DNA of 31,878 nt from the NCBI GenBank assembly GCA_037140615.1, contig JBAXED010000040.1, positions 1 through 31,878 of the forward strand, given 5' to 3'. Position 1 is the first letter of the stretch. Each line of letters opens with the position of its first letter. Source of the stretch: CAINVV01 sp037140615. Its GTDB lineage: Bacteria > Bacteroidota > Bacteroidia > Bacteroidales > Prolixibacteraceae. A model generated the notes under the pieces. The model saw only the letters and a program-made list of their open reading frames with translations. It was not told the DNA's origin and did not search any database. Of the stretch, positions 6,531 through 14,300 are shown one piece after another. Made by a program: the position numbers and the translations under genes.

Positions 6531-8384
6531 ATGGCCATGCAAATGAAAAAAATCATTATTTCACTTACTATTTTTATTTTGCTCATTATAGAGGTGAAAA
6601 GTCAAAATAGATTTTATAACACTCCTCCACCAGTCTCGGAATATACTCCAATGTCTTTTGATGAAATGCAATTTGCTCCGAGAATAATGAAACAAAGGTA
6701 TGATCAGAACGCAGCAAAAGTTGACAACCTCATCAAGTGGATATTTGAGTTAAAAACGCAATCGTCAGATAATCAATTTTTAAGTGCAATAGATGGCTTT
6801 TATAAAATCTTAAAAACTTTCTATGAAAAGGATCTAGCCCGATACGACAATGAAATTAGAAAGGTTGAATTCTCAATTAATGAAGAGATTGATAAATTGA
6901 ACTCAAGGCTAAAAGAAGCCAATTTGGCAATCGTCTCGAATAAAGTAGCAGAAACTGAGAAAAGGGCTACCGCAATTCAGAATGAAGAAACGACAACAAT
7001 GAATTCGGAGATAAATGAAAAGCTAAATAAATTCTGGGAAAGTGCAAATGCAAATTATAATTCTAAAAATTATTCTCAGGCAATTATTGGCTATACAAAT
7101 GTAATTCAACTTCAACCAAATTTTGTTTATTCATATAGTAGCCGAGGTGTGTGTTATTTTTATCAAGGTAATTATGACTTGGCACTTGCCGATTTTAATA
7201 AATATGTCGAATTGAAAGGTACAGACTCTTTTGCATTATATTACCGTGGTCGGACAAAACTATACTTGAAAGATCACCTTAGCTCAATTGCTGATTTTGA
7301 TAGACTTATTGAATTAGAACCTGCTTCTCCAGAACCTTTTATTGGACGTGCTTTGGCAAAAACGGAGCTTGGAGATATTATTGGGGCGATAAATGATTAC
7401 TCAAAATGTATTGAATTGAAACCGGATTTTGCAATTGCATACAAAAATCGCAGCTATTTATATAAAAATCAAGGTAAATATTTGCTTTCGCTTAGTGATC
7501 TAAATAAATATCTTGAATCAACAACTGATGATGCATCTGGATATGGGAGTCGAGGTTGGATAAAATGTTTTTTAAACGATTATAAAGGAGCCTTAGCAGA
7601 TTTCAATAAGCAAATTGAATTGGAACCTTCCTCATATATAGCATATTATAATCGAGGATTTGCGAAATCGGCACTTAAGGATGGAGCTGGAGCAGTATTG
7701 GACTTTTCAAAAGGTATAGAATTTAAGCCTGATTTTATGGAGGCATATAGATATAGAGGTGAAGTTTATCTGTTTCAAGATAAATATAATCTTGCGTTGA
7801 CAGACCTTAATAAATATATTGAATCAGTACCAGATGATGCGAATGCTTTTAGGATTCGTGGTTGGGCAAAGTATTATTTAAAAGATAATATGGGTGCCTT
7901 ATCTGACTTTAATAAACAAATAGAATTGGACCCTTCTTCCTTTGATGCATATTATAATCGAGGTTCGGCGAAATCAGAGCTTGGTGATAACCTAGGTGCG
8001 ATCAATGATTATTCAAAAGCTATTGAATTAAAACCGGATTATTCAATGGCTTATAATAATCGAGGATGGGCAAAATTCAAGCTTAAAAAATATCCAGAAG
8101 CATTAGTAGATGTAAATAAATCGATTCAATTGGACGCAACGAATTGGGTTGCTTATGATTCAAGACAAGAAGTGAAGTTTGCAATGAATGATCTCTCTGG
8201 TTGTTTTGAAGACTGTAATACTGCACTGAAGTTGAATCCCAAATTGTCTAATTCATACTTCTATAGAGGTCTTGTGTATTTTAAGCAGGGGAACAAAAAT
8301 AAAGCATGTGAGGATTGGAGTAAGGCTGGAGAACTTGGGAAGGCTGAAGCTTATGAATATATTTCAAAAAATTGCAATAATTGA
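6531..8384 (+). CDS. Secreted TPR-repeat protein
   Basis: This 617-residue protein has an N-terminal signal peptide (MKKIIISLTIFILLIIEVKSQ; the ATG at 6543 could be the true start). A predicted coiled coil follows at about residues 60-165 with many Glu, Lys and Asn. Then come about 13 consecutive 34-residue tetratricopeptide repeats from about residue 170 to the end. Three groups of three TPRs (starting at residues 204, 306 and 408) are near copies of each other, giving a 102-residue super-repeat. TPR solenoids act as protein-binding scaffolds; the partner is unknown. The protein probably faces the periplasm. It is the largest cargo gene and lies between small two-span membrane proteins. No enzymatic domain is visible. 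Confidence 0.85.
   Translation: MAMQMKKIIISLTIFILLIIEVKSQNRFYNTPPPVSEYTPMSFDEMQFAPRIMKQRYDQNAAKVDNLIKWIFELKTQSSDNQFLSAIDGFYKILKTFYEKDLARYDNEIRKVEFSINEEIDKLNSRLKEANLAIVSNKVAETEKRATAIQNEETTTMNSEINEKLNKFWESANANYNSKNYSQAIIGYTNVIQLQPNFVYSYSSRGVCYFYQGNYDLALADFNKYVELKGTDSFALYYRGRTKLYLKDHLSSIADFDRLIELEPASPEPFIGRALAKTELGDIIGAINDYSKCIELKPDFAIAYKNRSYLYKNQGKYLLSLSDLNKYLESTTDDASGYGSRGWIKCFLNDYKGALADFNKQIELEPSSYIAYYNRGFAKSALKDGAGAVLDFSKGIEFKPDFMEAYRYRGEVYLFQDKYNLALTDLNKYIESVPDDANAFRIRGWAKYYLKDNMGALSDFNKQIELDPSSFDAYYNRGSAKSELGDNLGAINDYSKAIELKPDYSMAYNNRGWAKFKLKKYPEALVDVNKSIQLDATNWVAYDSRQEVKFAMNDLSGCFEDCNTALKLNPKLSNSYFYRGLVYFKQGNKNKACEDWSKAGELGKAEAYEYISKNCNN
7140..8057 (+). repeat. 306-bp tandem super-repeat (three TPRs per unit) inside the TPR gene
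   Basis: Three units of 306 bp start at 7140, 7446 and 7752. In each, TPR 1 ends in a DLNKY/DFNKY type helix, TPR 2 ends GALADFNKQIELEPSS-like, and TPR 3 ends GAINDYSK.IELKPDF-like. DNA similarity is visible too, for example AATGATTA(C/T)TCAAAA near 7392 and 8004. The pattern implies duplication of a three-TPR block. Confidence 0.8.
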
Positions 8385-8477
8385 CGTCCCAAATATTCCA
8401 GACAGCCAATGTGACCCTAATAATGTCTTAACCCCCGATATCTTGAACAAATCTGCGAAAACTAAATTGATGACATC

Positions 8478-8654
8478 ATGAATAAAAAAGACAGTGAAAT
8501 TCCATTTGTCGCAATAGTTGGCGTACTCCTTTTTAACTTGATATTGTATAAATTGGAAGAAACGGCAGGCAAAATATTCTTCGGTTTCATAGGAATATTT
8601 TTTTTGCTATATGCGTTATATCGAATTGCTAAGATTTTTAAATCTGACTTATAA
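8478..8654 (+). CDS. 58-residue two-span membrane protein
   Basis: A short frame starting at the ATG at 8478 encodes MNKKDSEIPFVAIVGVLLFN and continues through a second hydrophobic span (IFFGFIGIFFLLYALY) to KIFKSDL and a TAA stop. The N-terminus is charged, then span one (about residues 9-21), a KLEETAGK loop, span two (about 29-44) and a basic tail. No family is recognised. It lies 94 bp after the TPR gene and 6 bp before the next small membrane protein, on the same strand, which argues that it is a real gene despite its size. Confidence 0.55.
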   Translation: MNKKDSEIPFVAIVGVLLFNLILYKLEETAGKIFFGFIGIFFLLYALYRIAKIFKSDL

Positions 8655-8660
8655 TCTGTT

Positions 8661-8873
8661 ATGAGAAGGCAAAAAGAAATTGGGTGTCTTGGTTTGGCAG
8701 CCTATTTGATGTTTGGAATTGGTATTCTAGGATTTGTTATGGATGCTATTCAAGGAGAACATAAAAACGAAGATGGACAATGGACTTCATTTGACGATAT
8801 TGTCAATGTCGCTTTAATAACCTTGGGCATTGGTATCGTGCTATACATCATCGACAGAATAAGAAACAGATAA
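8661..8873 (+). CDS. 70-residue two-span membrane protein
   Basis: MRRQKEIGCLGLAAYLMFGI opens with a basic tail and a first span (about residues 8-28). A hydrophilic loop (QGEHKNEDGQWTSFDD) follows, then a second span (IVNVALITLGIGIVLYIID) and a basic RIRNR end. It has no known motif. It starts 6 bp after the 58-residue protein, so the two are probably translated together. It is the last rightward gene before the convergent RepA-like gene. An inverted repeat (8926-8964) separates the two transcripts. Confidence 0.65.
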   Translation: MRRQKEIGCLGLAAYLMFGIGILGFVMDAIQGEHKNEDGQWTSFDDIVNVALITLGIGIVLYIIDRIRNR

Positions 8874-8925
8874 ACATTTTTTGTGAAAGAACCCACCCTT
8901 GAAGGGCAGGCTCTCTCGATTAAAC

Positions 8926-8964
8926 TGTCCGTCCGGACATGCTTAATAGTTTATGTTCCGGACA
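8926..8964. terminator. GTCCG-armed inverted repeat between convergent genes
   Basis: TGTCCGTCCGGACAT and ATGTTCCGGACA form an imperfect stem around a 12-nt spacer. It lies between the end of the 70-residue gene (8873) and the end of the RepA-like gene (8966), so it could serve both directions. T-tracts are weak. The arms share the TGTCCG/CGGACA core of the hairpin at 3776-3817. Confidence 0.5.
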
Positions 8965-8965
8965 C

Positions 8966-10204
8966 TTAATCCATCTGTTTTATCCATTCACCTACTGTGC
9001 TTTTGCCTCTGTCAAATCCTTCTGCATTAAGTTTTTCTGTAATTTCCCTAACTGATAATTCGGTATCTGAGATTTTCAACTGAATAGCTCTGTCTTTTGC
9101 AGGATTTGCAGTAATGCTATGTTTATTTTTGGGATCGATCTTTAATTGTTCAAAAGGAATGCCATAGTTTAAATTTTCAAAAAGCATTCGATCATTGAAT
9201 AGTAGTGCTATACTTTTTGATTTTTGTTCAGCAGGCAAATAGTTGCCTTTTACAATACATAAATGTCTAATATCCTCATTATTAGGATCTTTTCTGAAAT
9301 CGATCAGTAGGCGCATTTTGGCTTCAAATCCCTGTGAACCTATAGAATTATTTTTACTTGGCTCTTTGTATTCAGACCATTTCACGTTATGATGTATGAA
9401 GATGATTAAGCATTTATGTTTTAAAGCCAATTCACGATATGAGTTCAAAAAGCCCCTTACCTCATTGTTCGCATTTAATTGCCCTGTAAAAATATCGGCA
9501 AAGGCATCAATGATAATCAGGTCAACCGGCTCATTAGAAATTTTATTTTTAATCTTGTTTAATAAATTGTCAGATTCAAAAAGAAACTCAAGCCGTTCAG
9601 TTCTTTCGATTTCTTCTGGAATTCCATATTGAATTTTTAGTAGTCTTTTAATGGAACCGTAATCATCTTCTGTGGTAACATATATGGCTTTATGATGGAT
9701 GGCATTTATCTTGTAACCAATAAAATGTGTATCGCCATATGCTACCGCAAATGCTAATTGTCTAGACAAAGTACTTTTGCCTATATCACTTACCCCAACA
9801 ATGGCCATAATCCCTACGCTAGGGAAGAGTGGCTCAATCAGCGGCAGGATTTCACTTCCTTCACTTTCCAATAAAGTACGGGCAGTTACAAAACCATAAT
9901 CATCAAAAACATAAGGCTTTTTGCACTGTTCTGATTTAGCTGTAGTAGTACTGTGATCAAAATTTGAAATACTAGTATGGTCTACTTCATTGAATAATAG
10001 CCCATTCTGATCTTTGACTGTAGGAGTTCTGGAACTTCTGCTTGCAATTGCTCTGGGCAGATTTTTTGTAGAGAAGCATTTTGGTGCTTCAGTTTCTGAA
10101 ACTTCATTATCTCTTGGATTAACATTCATCGAAAGCAATTCATCTTCTGTGATTGGAACAGGTGTCAAATTGTCACCAACATTATTCATCAAAATATCCG
10201 TCAT
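8966..10204 (-). CDS. RepA-like P-loop ATPase (AAA_25 type)
   Basis: A 412-residue protein. The first ~110 residues are poorly structured. A RecA-fold ATPase follows with Walker A GVSDIGKST near residue 138, an ETxDD-like TTEDDYGSIKRLL, Walker B LIIIDAFADIF and FIHHNVK. This matches the AAA_25/RepA hexameric helicase family seen in plasmids and integrative elements. The C-terminal segment (LSVREITEKLNAEGFDRGKSTVGEWIKQM) looks like a helix-turn-helix. It starts 2 bp after the upstream helix-turn-helix gene, so it is operonic. A replication or helicase-loading function for the element is inferred. No primase or relaxase is next to it in the window. Confidence 0.8.
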   Translation of the reverse strand: MTDILMNNVGDNLTPVPITEDELLSMNVNPRDNEVSETEAPKCFSTKNLPRAIASRSSRTPTVKDQNGLLFNEVDHTSISNFDHSTTTAKSEQCKKPYVFDDYGFVTARTLLESEGSEILPLIEPLFPSVGIMAIVGVSDIGKSTLSRQLAFAVAYGDTHFIGYKINAIHHKAIYVTTEDDYGSIKRLLKIQYGIPEEIERTERLEFLFESDNLLNKIKNKISNEPVDLIIIDAFADIFTGQLNANNEVRGFLNSYRELALKHKCLIIFIHHNVKWSEYKEPSKNNSIGSQGFEAKMRLLIDFRKDPNNEDIRHLCIVKGNYLPAEQKSKSIALLFNDRMLFENLNYGIPFEQLKIDPKNKHSITANPAKDRAIQLKISDTELSVREITEKLNAEGFDRGKSTVGEWIKQMD

Positions 10205-10206
10205 AT

Positions 10207-10488
10207 TTAATTTTCTGGATTACTGGTTATTAAATTTTTCAATATAAATCTCTCACGTGCTTCCCTAGGGTACCAGATCTTTGAGCCTGCTTGCACATAA
10301 TCAATCAAACCATCAGTACGCCAAGTAGATAGCGTTCGTTGAGATATTTTCCAGTTCCTTATCAAGTCAGAATTATCCCAAAGCTCGTTCATTCCACTAT
10401 TTATTTTTAAGTCGTGTACTTCAGAGGTTAAATTCATAAGAGCTCCAGCAACCTCTTTCAACCGGAAATCTAAATCGTGATTACTCAT
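10207..10488 (-). CDS. Helix-turn-helix protein of the integrase region
   Basis: About 93 residues. The ATG at 10488 (MSNHDLDFRLKEV) is chosen because the frame overlaps the upstream gene's stop by 8 bp (ATGAGTAA), a coupled arrangement. A helical N-terminal segment precedes a MerR/excisionase-like winged helix-turn-helix: LIRNWKISQRTLSTWRTDGLIDYVQAGSKIWYP. Such pairs of small helix-turn-helix proteins between integrase and RepA-like genes are common in Bacteroidota mobile elements. They act as excisionases or regulators. The gene ends 2 bp before the RepA-like start. Which member of the pair is the excisionase cannot be decided from sequence. Confidence 0.8.
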   Translation of the reverse strand: MSNHDLDFRLKEVAGALMNLTSEVHDLKINSGMNELWDNSDLIRNWKISQRTLSTWRTDGLIDYVQAGSKIWYPREARERFILKNLITSNPEN

Positions 10489-10699
10489 TGCTATCCAGAC
10501 TCTTTGGTGTTCTGTTGGCTTCAAGGGCCGCAATGATCTCATCGTAACGATAGAACCATGAAGGACCTAGCCGATAAGCAGGAATAGTTCCATTGATTCT
10601 CATAGTTTGCAAAGTGCTGTCAGAAATGCTAAGCATCCCTCTGACATCTTTGCTTCGTAGCCATTTGATGGCCTCATTTGTAATAAAATTTGTATTCAT
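10481..10699 (-). CDS. Excisionase-like helix-turn-helix protein
   Basis: A 72-residue protein, nearly all of it a MerR-type DNA-binding domain: EAIKWLRSKDVRGMLSISDSTLQTMRINGTIPAYRLG, followed by SWFYRYDEIIAALE. This is the usual helix-turn-helix_17/Xis-like fold in which a wing carries the YR.GP.W.YR motif. It is the first gene of a leftward operon with a second helix-turn-helix gene (8-bp overlap) and the RepA-like ATPase. It lies about 235 bp downstream of the integrase end, on the same strand. An excision or regulatory role is inferred. Confidence 0.8.
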   Translation of the reverse strand: MNTNFITNEAIKWLRSKDVRGMLSISDSTLQTMRINGTIPAYRLGPSWFYRYDEIIAALEANRTPKSLDSNE

Positions 10700-10727
10700 A
10701 TATAAAATTAAAAGTTACAATTTAATG

Positions 10728-10740
10728 GAGACATTGTCTC
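10728..10740. promoter_or_regulatory. Short inverted repeat upstream of the excisionase operon
   Basis: GAGACATTGTCTC has 5-bp arms around 3 bp, 28 bp upstream of the 10699 start. It could be an operator for one of the helix-turn-helix proteins. The rest of the 10700-10934 gap is very AT-rich with no coding frame. Confidence 0.35.
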
Positions 10741-10934
10741 ACTTTTTCCGTAAAGGTAAGCTCATAGTCTTTTTTTGGGTCTAATAATATTGTATAAAAA
10801 AAATAAGTTAACATAAATACAAATTTAAGGTGTAGATAATCAATGTTATACAAAAATAATAAATCTAAAAAGTTTACAAAAAAATATTTTTTGGAATACT
10901 GTTCGAAAAAATCCAGTTAATACGAAAAGGTATT

Positions 10935-12197
10935 TTATCCTATATTAGAAATGGGAGTTAGGTCTATTGAATTTTCTGTTTGAATGGATAATTTTGTAGA
11001 TAAGGCCTCCATGTCTTTGGAAATTTTCGTGTCAACCACCTTTGAATATATCATGGTGGTTATGATCGATTTATGCCCTAGCATCTTGCTTACTGTCTCA
11101 ATTGGAACGCCATGGGTCAAGGTCACGGTAGTTGCAAAGGTATGACGGCCTATGTGCATCGTAATGTTTTTATTAATTTCGCACAGGACAGCAATCTCAG
11201 TCAGGTATGAATTTAACCTTTGGTTGCTGATAACTGGAATGAGTTTGTTCTCAATCTGGCATGCAGGATCGTCCTTATATTTATCTATTATTGCTTGTGC
11301 AGTAGGTATGATAGGGATGCTGGCACGAACTCCGGTTTTTTCGCGTTCGTAAATGACCCAGTTTTTTCCATCTATTCCTTTAGTAATACCTTCGGGTGTT
11401 AATTCAAATAGGTCAGAATAGGATAGGCCTGTATAGCAAACAAACAGAAAAACATCCTTAACACGATCCAGTCTTTTGATCCTGCTGAAATTATGATTCT
11501 CAATCCGGCTTAATTCGTCTTGGGTAAGGAAATCTCGTGAGAACTGCTTGAAGGCTGTTTTATGCTGCATGAAAGGATCTTTGTCAATATATCCCATCTG
11601 CATACAGAAATGAATTACCTTTTTCAGTTGCTTCAAGTGTTTCATTATTGTGTTGTGTTTGATGAGATACTTAGTTTGCAGGAAGATCTCAAATCTCCTG
11701 ATAAAGAGCACATCCAATTTTGATAGTTCGATATCATTACAGTTGCACTCTAGCTGCAAAAACAATTTTAACCTGTCCAGGGTGGTTTTGTATTGATCAA
11801 TAGTGCTTCTTGAATATTTTTCACCTTCTTCCTGTTCCACAAGTTCATTATTTTTTTCAAAGGCAGGGATCAAATAATAGTTCTTCTGATTTTTGCCGAT
11901 GAGCATATCACGTAAGATGTCAGCAGAGATATCTTCTCCCTTTTCTTCCAGCGTATTATATGCGCGCTTGATCAGATTCTCCAGATGGTCCAAATGTGTA
12001 TTCAAAGTACGAGCTTCCTCCGATCTGCCTTTTATCCTCTGCAAAGCTGAATCCCACTTAAACTTGTCAACTTTTCTATTGGTGGTTATTTCTGCTCTTT
12101 GACCGTTAACAGTGATGCGCAGATATATCGGCATTTCACCCTTTTTGTCCAATTTCCCTTTCTTTGCGTAAAACAAAATGCTCAAATCATACTTCAT
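10935..12197 (-). CDS. Tyrosine recombinase (integrase), IntDOT-like
   Basis: About 420 residues from the ATG at 12197 (MKYDLSILFYAKKGKLDKKG). The frame extends to 12314 but the extra residues are not integrase-like. An arm-binding domain comes first, then a SAM-like core-binding domain (YSRSTIDQYKTTLDRLKLFLQ), then the catalytic domain. Visible catalytic elements are the beta-strand lysine in YEREKTG, HIGRH (HxxR), LGHKSI and the nucleophile in TMIYSKV. The TGLR position reads CYTGLSYSD, so the first catalytic arginine is Ser, as known for IntDOT of Bacteroides conjugative transposons. The gene is the last before the tRNA-Asn region, so it most likely integrates the element near that tRNA. 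Confidence 0.9.
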   Translation of the reverse strand: MKYDLSILFYAKKGKLDKKGEMPIYLRITVNGQRAEITTNRKVDKFKWDSALQRIKGRSEEARTLNTHLDHLENLIKRAYNTLEEKGEDISADILRDMLIGKNQKNYYLIPAFEKNNELVEQEEGEKYSRSTIDQYKTTLDRLKLFLQLECNCNDIELSKLDVLFIRRFEIFLQTKYLIKHNTIMKHLKQLKKVIHFCMQMGYIDKDPFMQHKTAFKQFSRDFLTQDELSRIENHNFSRIKRLDRVKDVFLFVCYTGLSYSDLFELTPEGITKGIDGKNWVIYEREKTGVRASIPIIPTAQAIIDKYKDDPACQIENKLIPVISNQRLNSYLTEIAVLCEINKNITMHIGRHTFATTVTLTHGVPIETVSKMLGHKSIITTMIYSKVVDTKISKDMEALSTKLSIQTENSIDLTPISNIG

Positions 12198-12380
12198 GGC
12201 TAATAATGTATTTTTTTTTGTTGCAAATTTACCACATATGAGTGGCGTCAGGAAGTGCAAAGAGATGCAATAAGATGCAAATAATGAGTCGATTACGAGT
12301 TTAAAAGGGACCAATTCTCAAAATCAAAAAATGGTCTCGATTTGGACACCTAATGTTCAGGCAATACCGTAAATTTCAGG

Positions 12381-12426
12381 GTGTGATAAAAAGAAAAACG
12401 CCTGAAAATCATTGATTTCAAGCGTT
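12381..12426 (-). terminator. Intrinsic terminator of tRNA-Asn
   Basis: Read on the minus strand, AACGCTTGAAATCA and a matching arm ending CAGGCGTT form a strong hairpin (12397-12426), followed by TTTTTCTTTTT. It starts 27 bp after the tRNA 3' end. Because it is intact, the element junction should lie on its far side. Confidence 0.75.
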
Positions 12427-12452
12427 CTAATGGGTTTTGCTTATCGCAAAAG

Positions 12453-12526
12453 CTCCTCAGGTAGGACTTGAACCTACGACCTACGGATTAACAGTCCGCC
12501 GCTCTAACCAACTGAGCTACTAAGGA
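12453..12526 (-). tRNA. tRNA-Asn (anticodon GTT)
   Basis: Read on the minus strand, the 74-nt gene folds as a full cloverleaf. The acceptor is TCCTTAG/CTGAGGA with discriminator G, the D arm GCTC/GAGC, the anticodon arm GCGGA-CTGTTAA-TCCGT, and the T arm GTAGG-TTCAAGT-CCTAC. The anticodon GTT specifies asparagine. No CCA is encoded; the next bases are CTT. Its 3' end faces the integrase, the usual orientation of an integration target, but the 3' end is not visibly duplicated elsewhere in the window. Confidence 0.95.
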
Positions 12527-12591
12527 GTTTATTTGCTTTAGTTTATTTTCTAAAGCGTTGCAAAAATAACACCTTTTTCATGAAATGGAAA

Positions 12592-12599
12592 TATATTTG
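12592..12599 (+). promoter_or_regulatory. Possible -7 box of the PfkB kinase gene
   Basis: TATATTTG matches the Bacteroidota -7 consensus TAnnTTTG and lies 29 bp before the start codon at 12628. No good TTTG -33 box is seen at the usual distance, so this is tentative. Confidence 0.35.
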
Positions 12600-12627
12600 C
12601 AAAAAATCATTTAAATAATAAACCTCT

Positions 12628-13608
12628 ATGGGCTATTCGAAGATATTGGGGATTGGAAATGCGTTGGTCGACATCATCACGATGCTCGAGGATGACCAGA
12701 TTATCAACTCATTGAATCTTCCGAAAGGGAGCATGACACTCGTCGACCGGGAGTTGTCGGAAAGAATTCAGATCGAAATTGAAGATGAGAAAAGAATACT
12801 CGTAACCGGAGGATCTGTCGCCAATGCGATTAACGGGGTTGCTAATCTGGGCGTTCCATGCGGATTCCTGGGTACTGTCGGTCGGGATCAACTGGGAATA
12901 CTCTTCGAAGGGGAGCAAAAAAATCAGGGAATTGAACCTTTGCTGATTCATTCAGAACTCCCAACAGGACGCGCAGTGGGGTTGGTCGAACCCGGCGGTG
13001 AGCGCACTTTTGCCACCTACCTTGGCGCAGCCTCTGCCCTTCATCCCGATGATGTAACGCCTGAACGCTTAAATGGATTCAACATCTTTTTTATCGAGGG
13101 ATACCTGGTCTACAACCATGCACTCATCATGGCTGCTGCTGTGGCAGCCAAAAATGCCGGACTAACCATTGCCCTCGACCTCGCAAGCTACAATGTTGTT
13201 GAGGCCAACCGCGAAGTTTTAATTGAACTGGTGGATAACTATGTTGACATTGTCTTTGCCAATGAAGAGGAGGCCAAAGCTTTCACCGAGTTGGAGCCAC
13301 TGGATGCCGTTGAGGACCTGGCCAGACGATGTGATATCGCCGTTGTAAAAATCGGGAAAGAGGGAGCTTATGTCAAGCAAGGTGCAACACTGCACCATAT
13401 TCCGGCAGCCGGTAGTCTGGTGGTCGACACAACAGGAGCAGGCGATTTCTTTGCCGCCGGTTTCCTTGCAGGGATCGCCAAAGGATATGATCTGGAGAAA
13501 AGTGGCAAACTAGGCGCTCTACTTGCTTCCAGAGTTATCCGGGTACCCGGTGCCAAGTTAGTTGAAGAAGAATGGGTTGAAATCAGAAAGATAGAAGATA
13601 GTTTGTAA
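12628..13608 (+). CDS. PfkB family carbohydrate/adenosine kinase
   Basis: A 326-residue ribokinase-fold sugar or nucleoside kinase. The N-terminal glycine-rich substrate motif is GGSVANAINGVANLG near residue 54. The C-terminal signature DTTGAGDFFAAGFLAG near residue 265 has the catalytic-base Asp in GAGD. Close Bacteroidota homologues are usually annotated as adenosine kinase. It would phosphorylate adenosine to AMP in purine salvage, but other PfkB substrates cannot be excluded. The protein is cytosolic and full length. It starts about 100 bp after the tRNA-Asn gene, on the opposite strand. The next gene begins 2 bp after its stop, so the two form an operon. Confidence 0.85.
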   Translation: MGYSKILGIGNALVDIITMLEDDQIINSLNLPKGSMTLVDRELSERIQIEIEDEKRILVTGGSVANAINGVANLGVPCGFLGTVGRDQLGILFEGEQKNQGIEPLLIHSELPTGRAVGLVEPGGERTFATYLGAASALHPDDVTPERLNGFNIFFIEGYLVYNHALIMAAAVAAKNAGLTIALDLASYNVVEANREVLIELVDNYVDIVFANEEEAKAFTELEPLDAVEDLARRCDIAVVKIGKEGAYVKQGATLHHIPAAGSLVVDTTGAGDFFAAGFLAGIAKGYDLEKSGKLGALLASRVIRVPGAKLVEEEWVEIRKIEDSL

Positions 13609-13610
13609 TT

Positions 13611-14219
13611 ATGGCTAAAATTAACTGGAAGCCCGGAAACATGATCTATCCGCTTCCTGCGGCACTGATCAGTTGCGGCTCTTCACCCGACGAATACAAT
13701 CTGATCACAGTCTCATGGATCGGAACGATCTGCTCTGATCCGCCGATGTGCTATATTTCAGTGAGGCCAAGCCGGCACTCGTCTGCTATCATTAAACGAA
13801 GAGGGGAGTTTGTCATCAACCTTACCACTGTTTCAATGGCCGAAGTGACCGACTGGTGCGGCGTAAAATCCGGACGCGACGTGGATAAGTTCAAGGAATG
13901 TGGCTTGACCCCGCTTCCGGCTACGGTCGTGAAATGCCCTATTGTGGCCGAATCGCCCATTAGTATTGAATGCAAAGTGGTTGAAATCAAAGAACTGGGC
14001 ACCCATGATATGTTTATTGCAAACGTAGTCAACATCATAGCCGACGACCGCTACATTGATCCCGGGACAGGTGCCATGAGCCTCGAAAAGGCTGGTTTAA
14101 TGGCTTATTCTCATGGTAACTATTATGAAATGGGAGAGAAGATCGGGAAGTTTGGATGGAGCGTGATGAAGGAGAAAACCAAGGAAAGGCTAAAGGATAA
14201 AGGCAAAAGGATAAAGTAG
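13611..14219 (+). CDS. Flavin reductase family protein (FMN-binding split barrel)
   Basis: A 202-residue protein of the flavin reductase-like/FMN-binding split-barrel family. Typical features are the opening KPGNMIYPLPAALISCG, the strand LITVSWIGTICSDPPMCYISVRPSRHS, and the segment EFVINLT with SGRDVDKF. Members bind FMN and reduce flavins or other substrates with NAD(P)H; the substrate here cannot be read from sequence. The charged lysine-rich tail (KEKTKERLKDKGKRIK) is unusual and probably disordered. It starts 2 bp after the PfkB kinase stop. Downstream, 173 bp of non-coding DNA holds short repeated motifs before the M3 peptidase. Confidence 0.85.
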   Translation: MAKINWKPGNMIYPLPAALISCGSSPDEYNLITVSWIGTICSDPPMCYISVRPSRHSSAIIKRRGEFVINLTTVSMAEVTDWCGVKSGRDVDKFKECGLTPLPATVVKCPIVAESPISIECKVVEIKELGTHDMFIANVVNIIADDRYIDPGTGAMSLEKAGLMAYSHGNYYEMGEKIGKFGWSVMKEKTKERLKDKGKRIK

Positions 14220-14300
14220 GTTGACCGTAGGGGCCGCCCTGTGTGGCCGTCCGATCAGTATGCGGCAAACGGTGGATAGTTGAGAGTGGAGAGGCTGTAG

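Larger units (their letters stand above)
1..12380. mobile_element. Integrated element next to tRNA-Asn (left end not seen)
   Basis: An AT-rich block holds a tyrosine recombinase, two excisionase-like helix-turn-helix proteins, a RepA-like ATPase, a Sak4-like ATPase, a DUF3871 protein and RadC, and no housekeeping gene. The recombinase is the last gene before tRNA-Asn, and normal chromosomal genes begin right after that tRNA. The right boundary is placed just left of the tRNA terminator by inference. I found no copy of the tRNA 3' end at the left, so the left boundary and the att repeats are undetermined. No relaxase or conjugation gene is visible, so the element may be mobilisable or larger than the window. 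Confidence 0.6.

Noticed and set aside
12355..12366. GTTCAGGCAATA shared with 31694-31705, both downstream of a tRNA
   Set aside because: A 12-bp match in 32 kb with no flanking similarity can occur by chance; not strong enough for an att or regulatory site.
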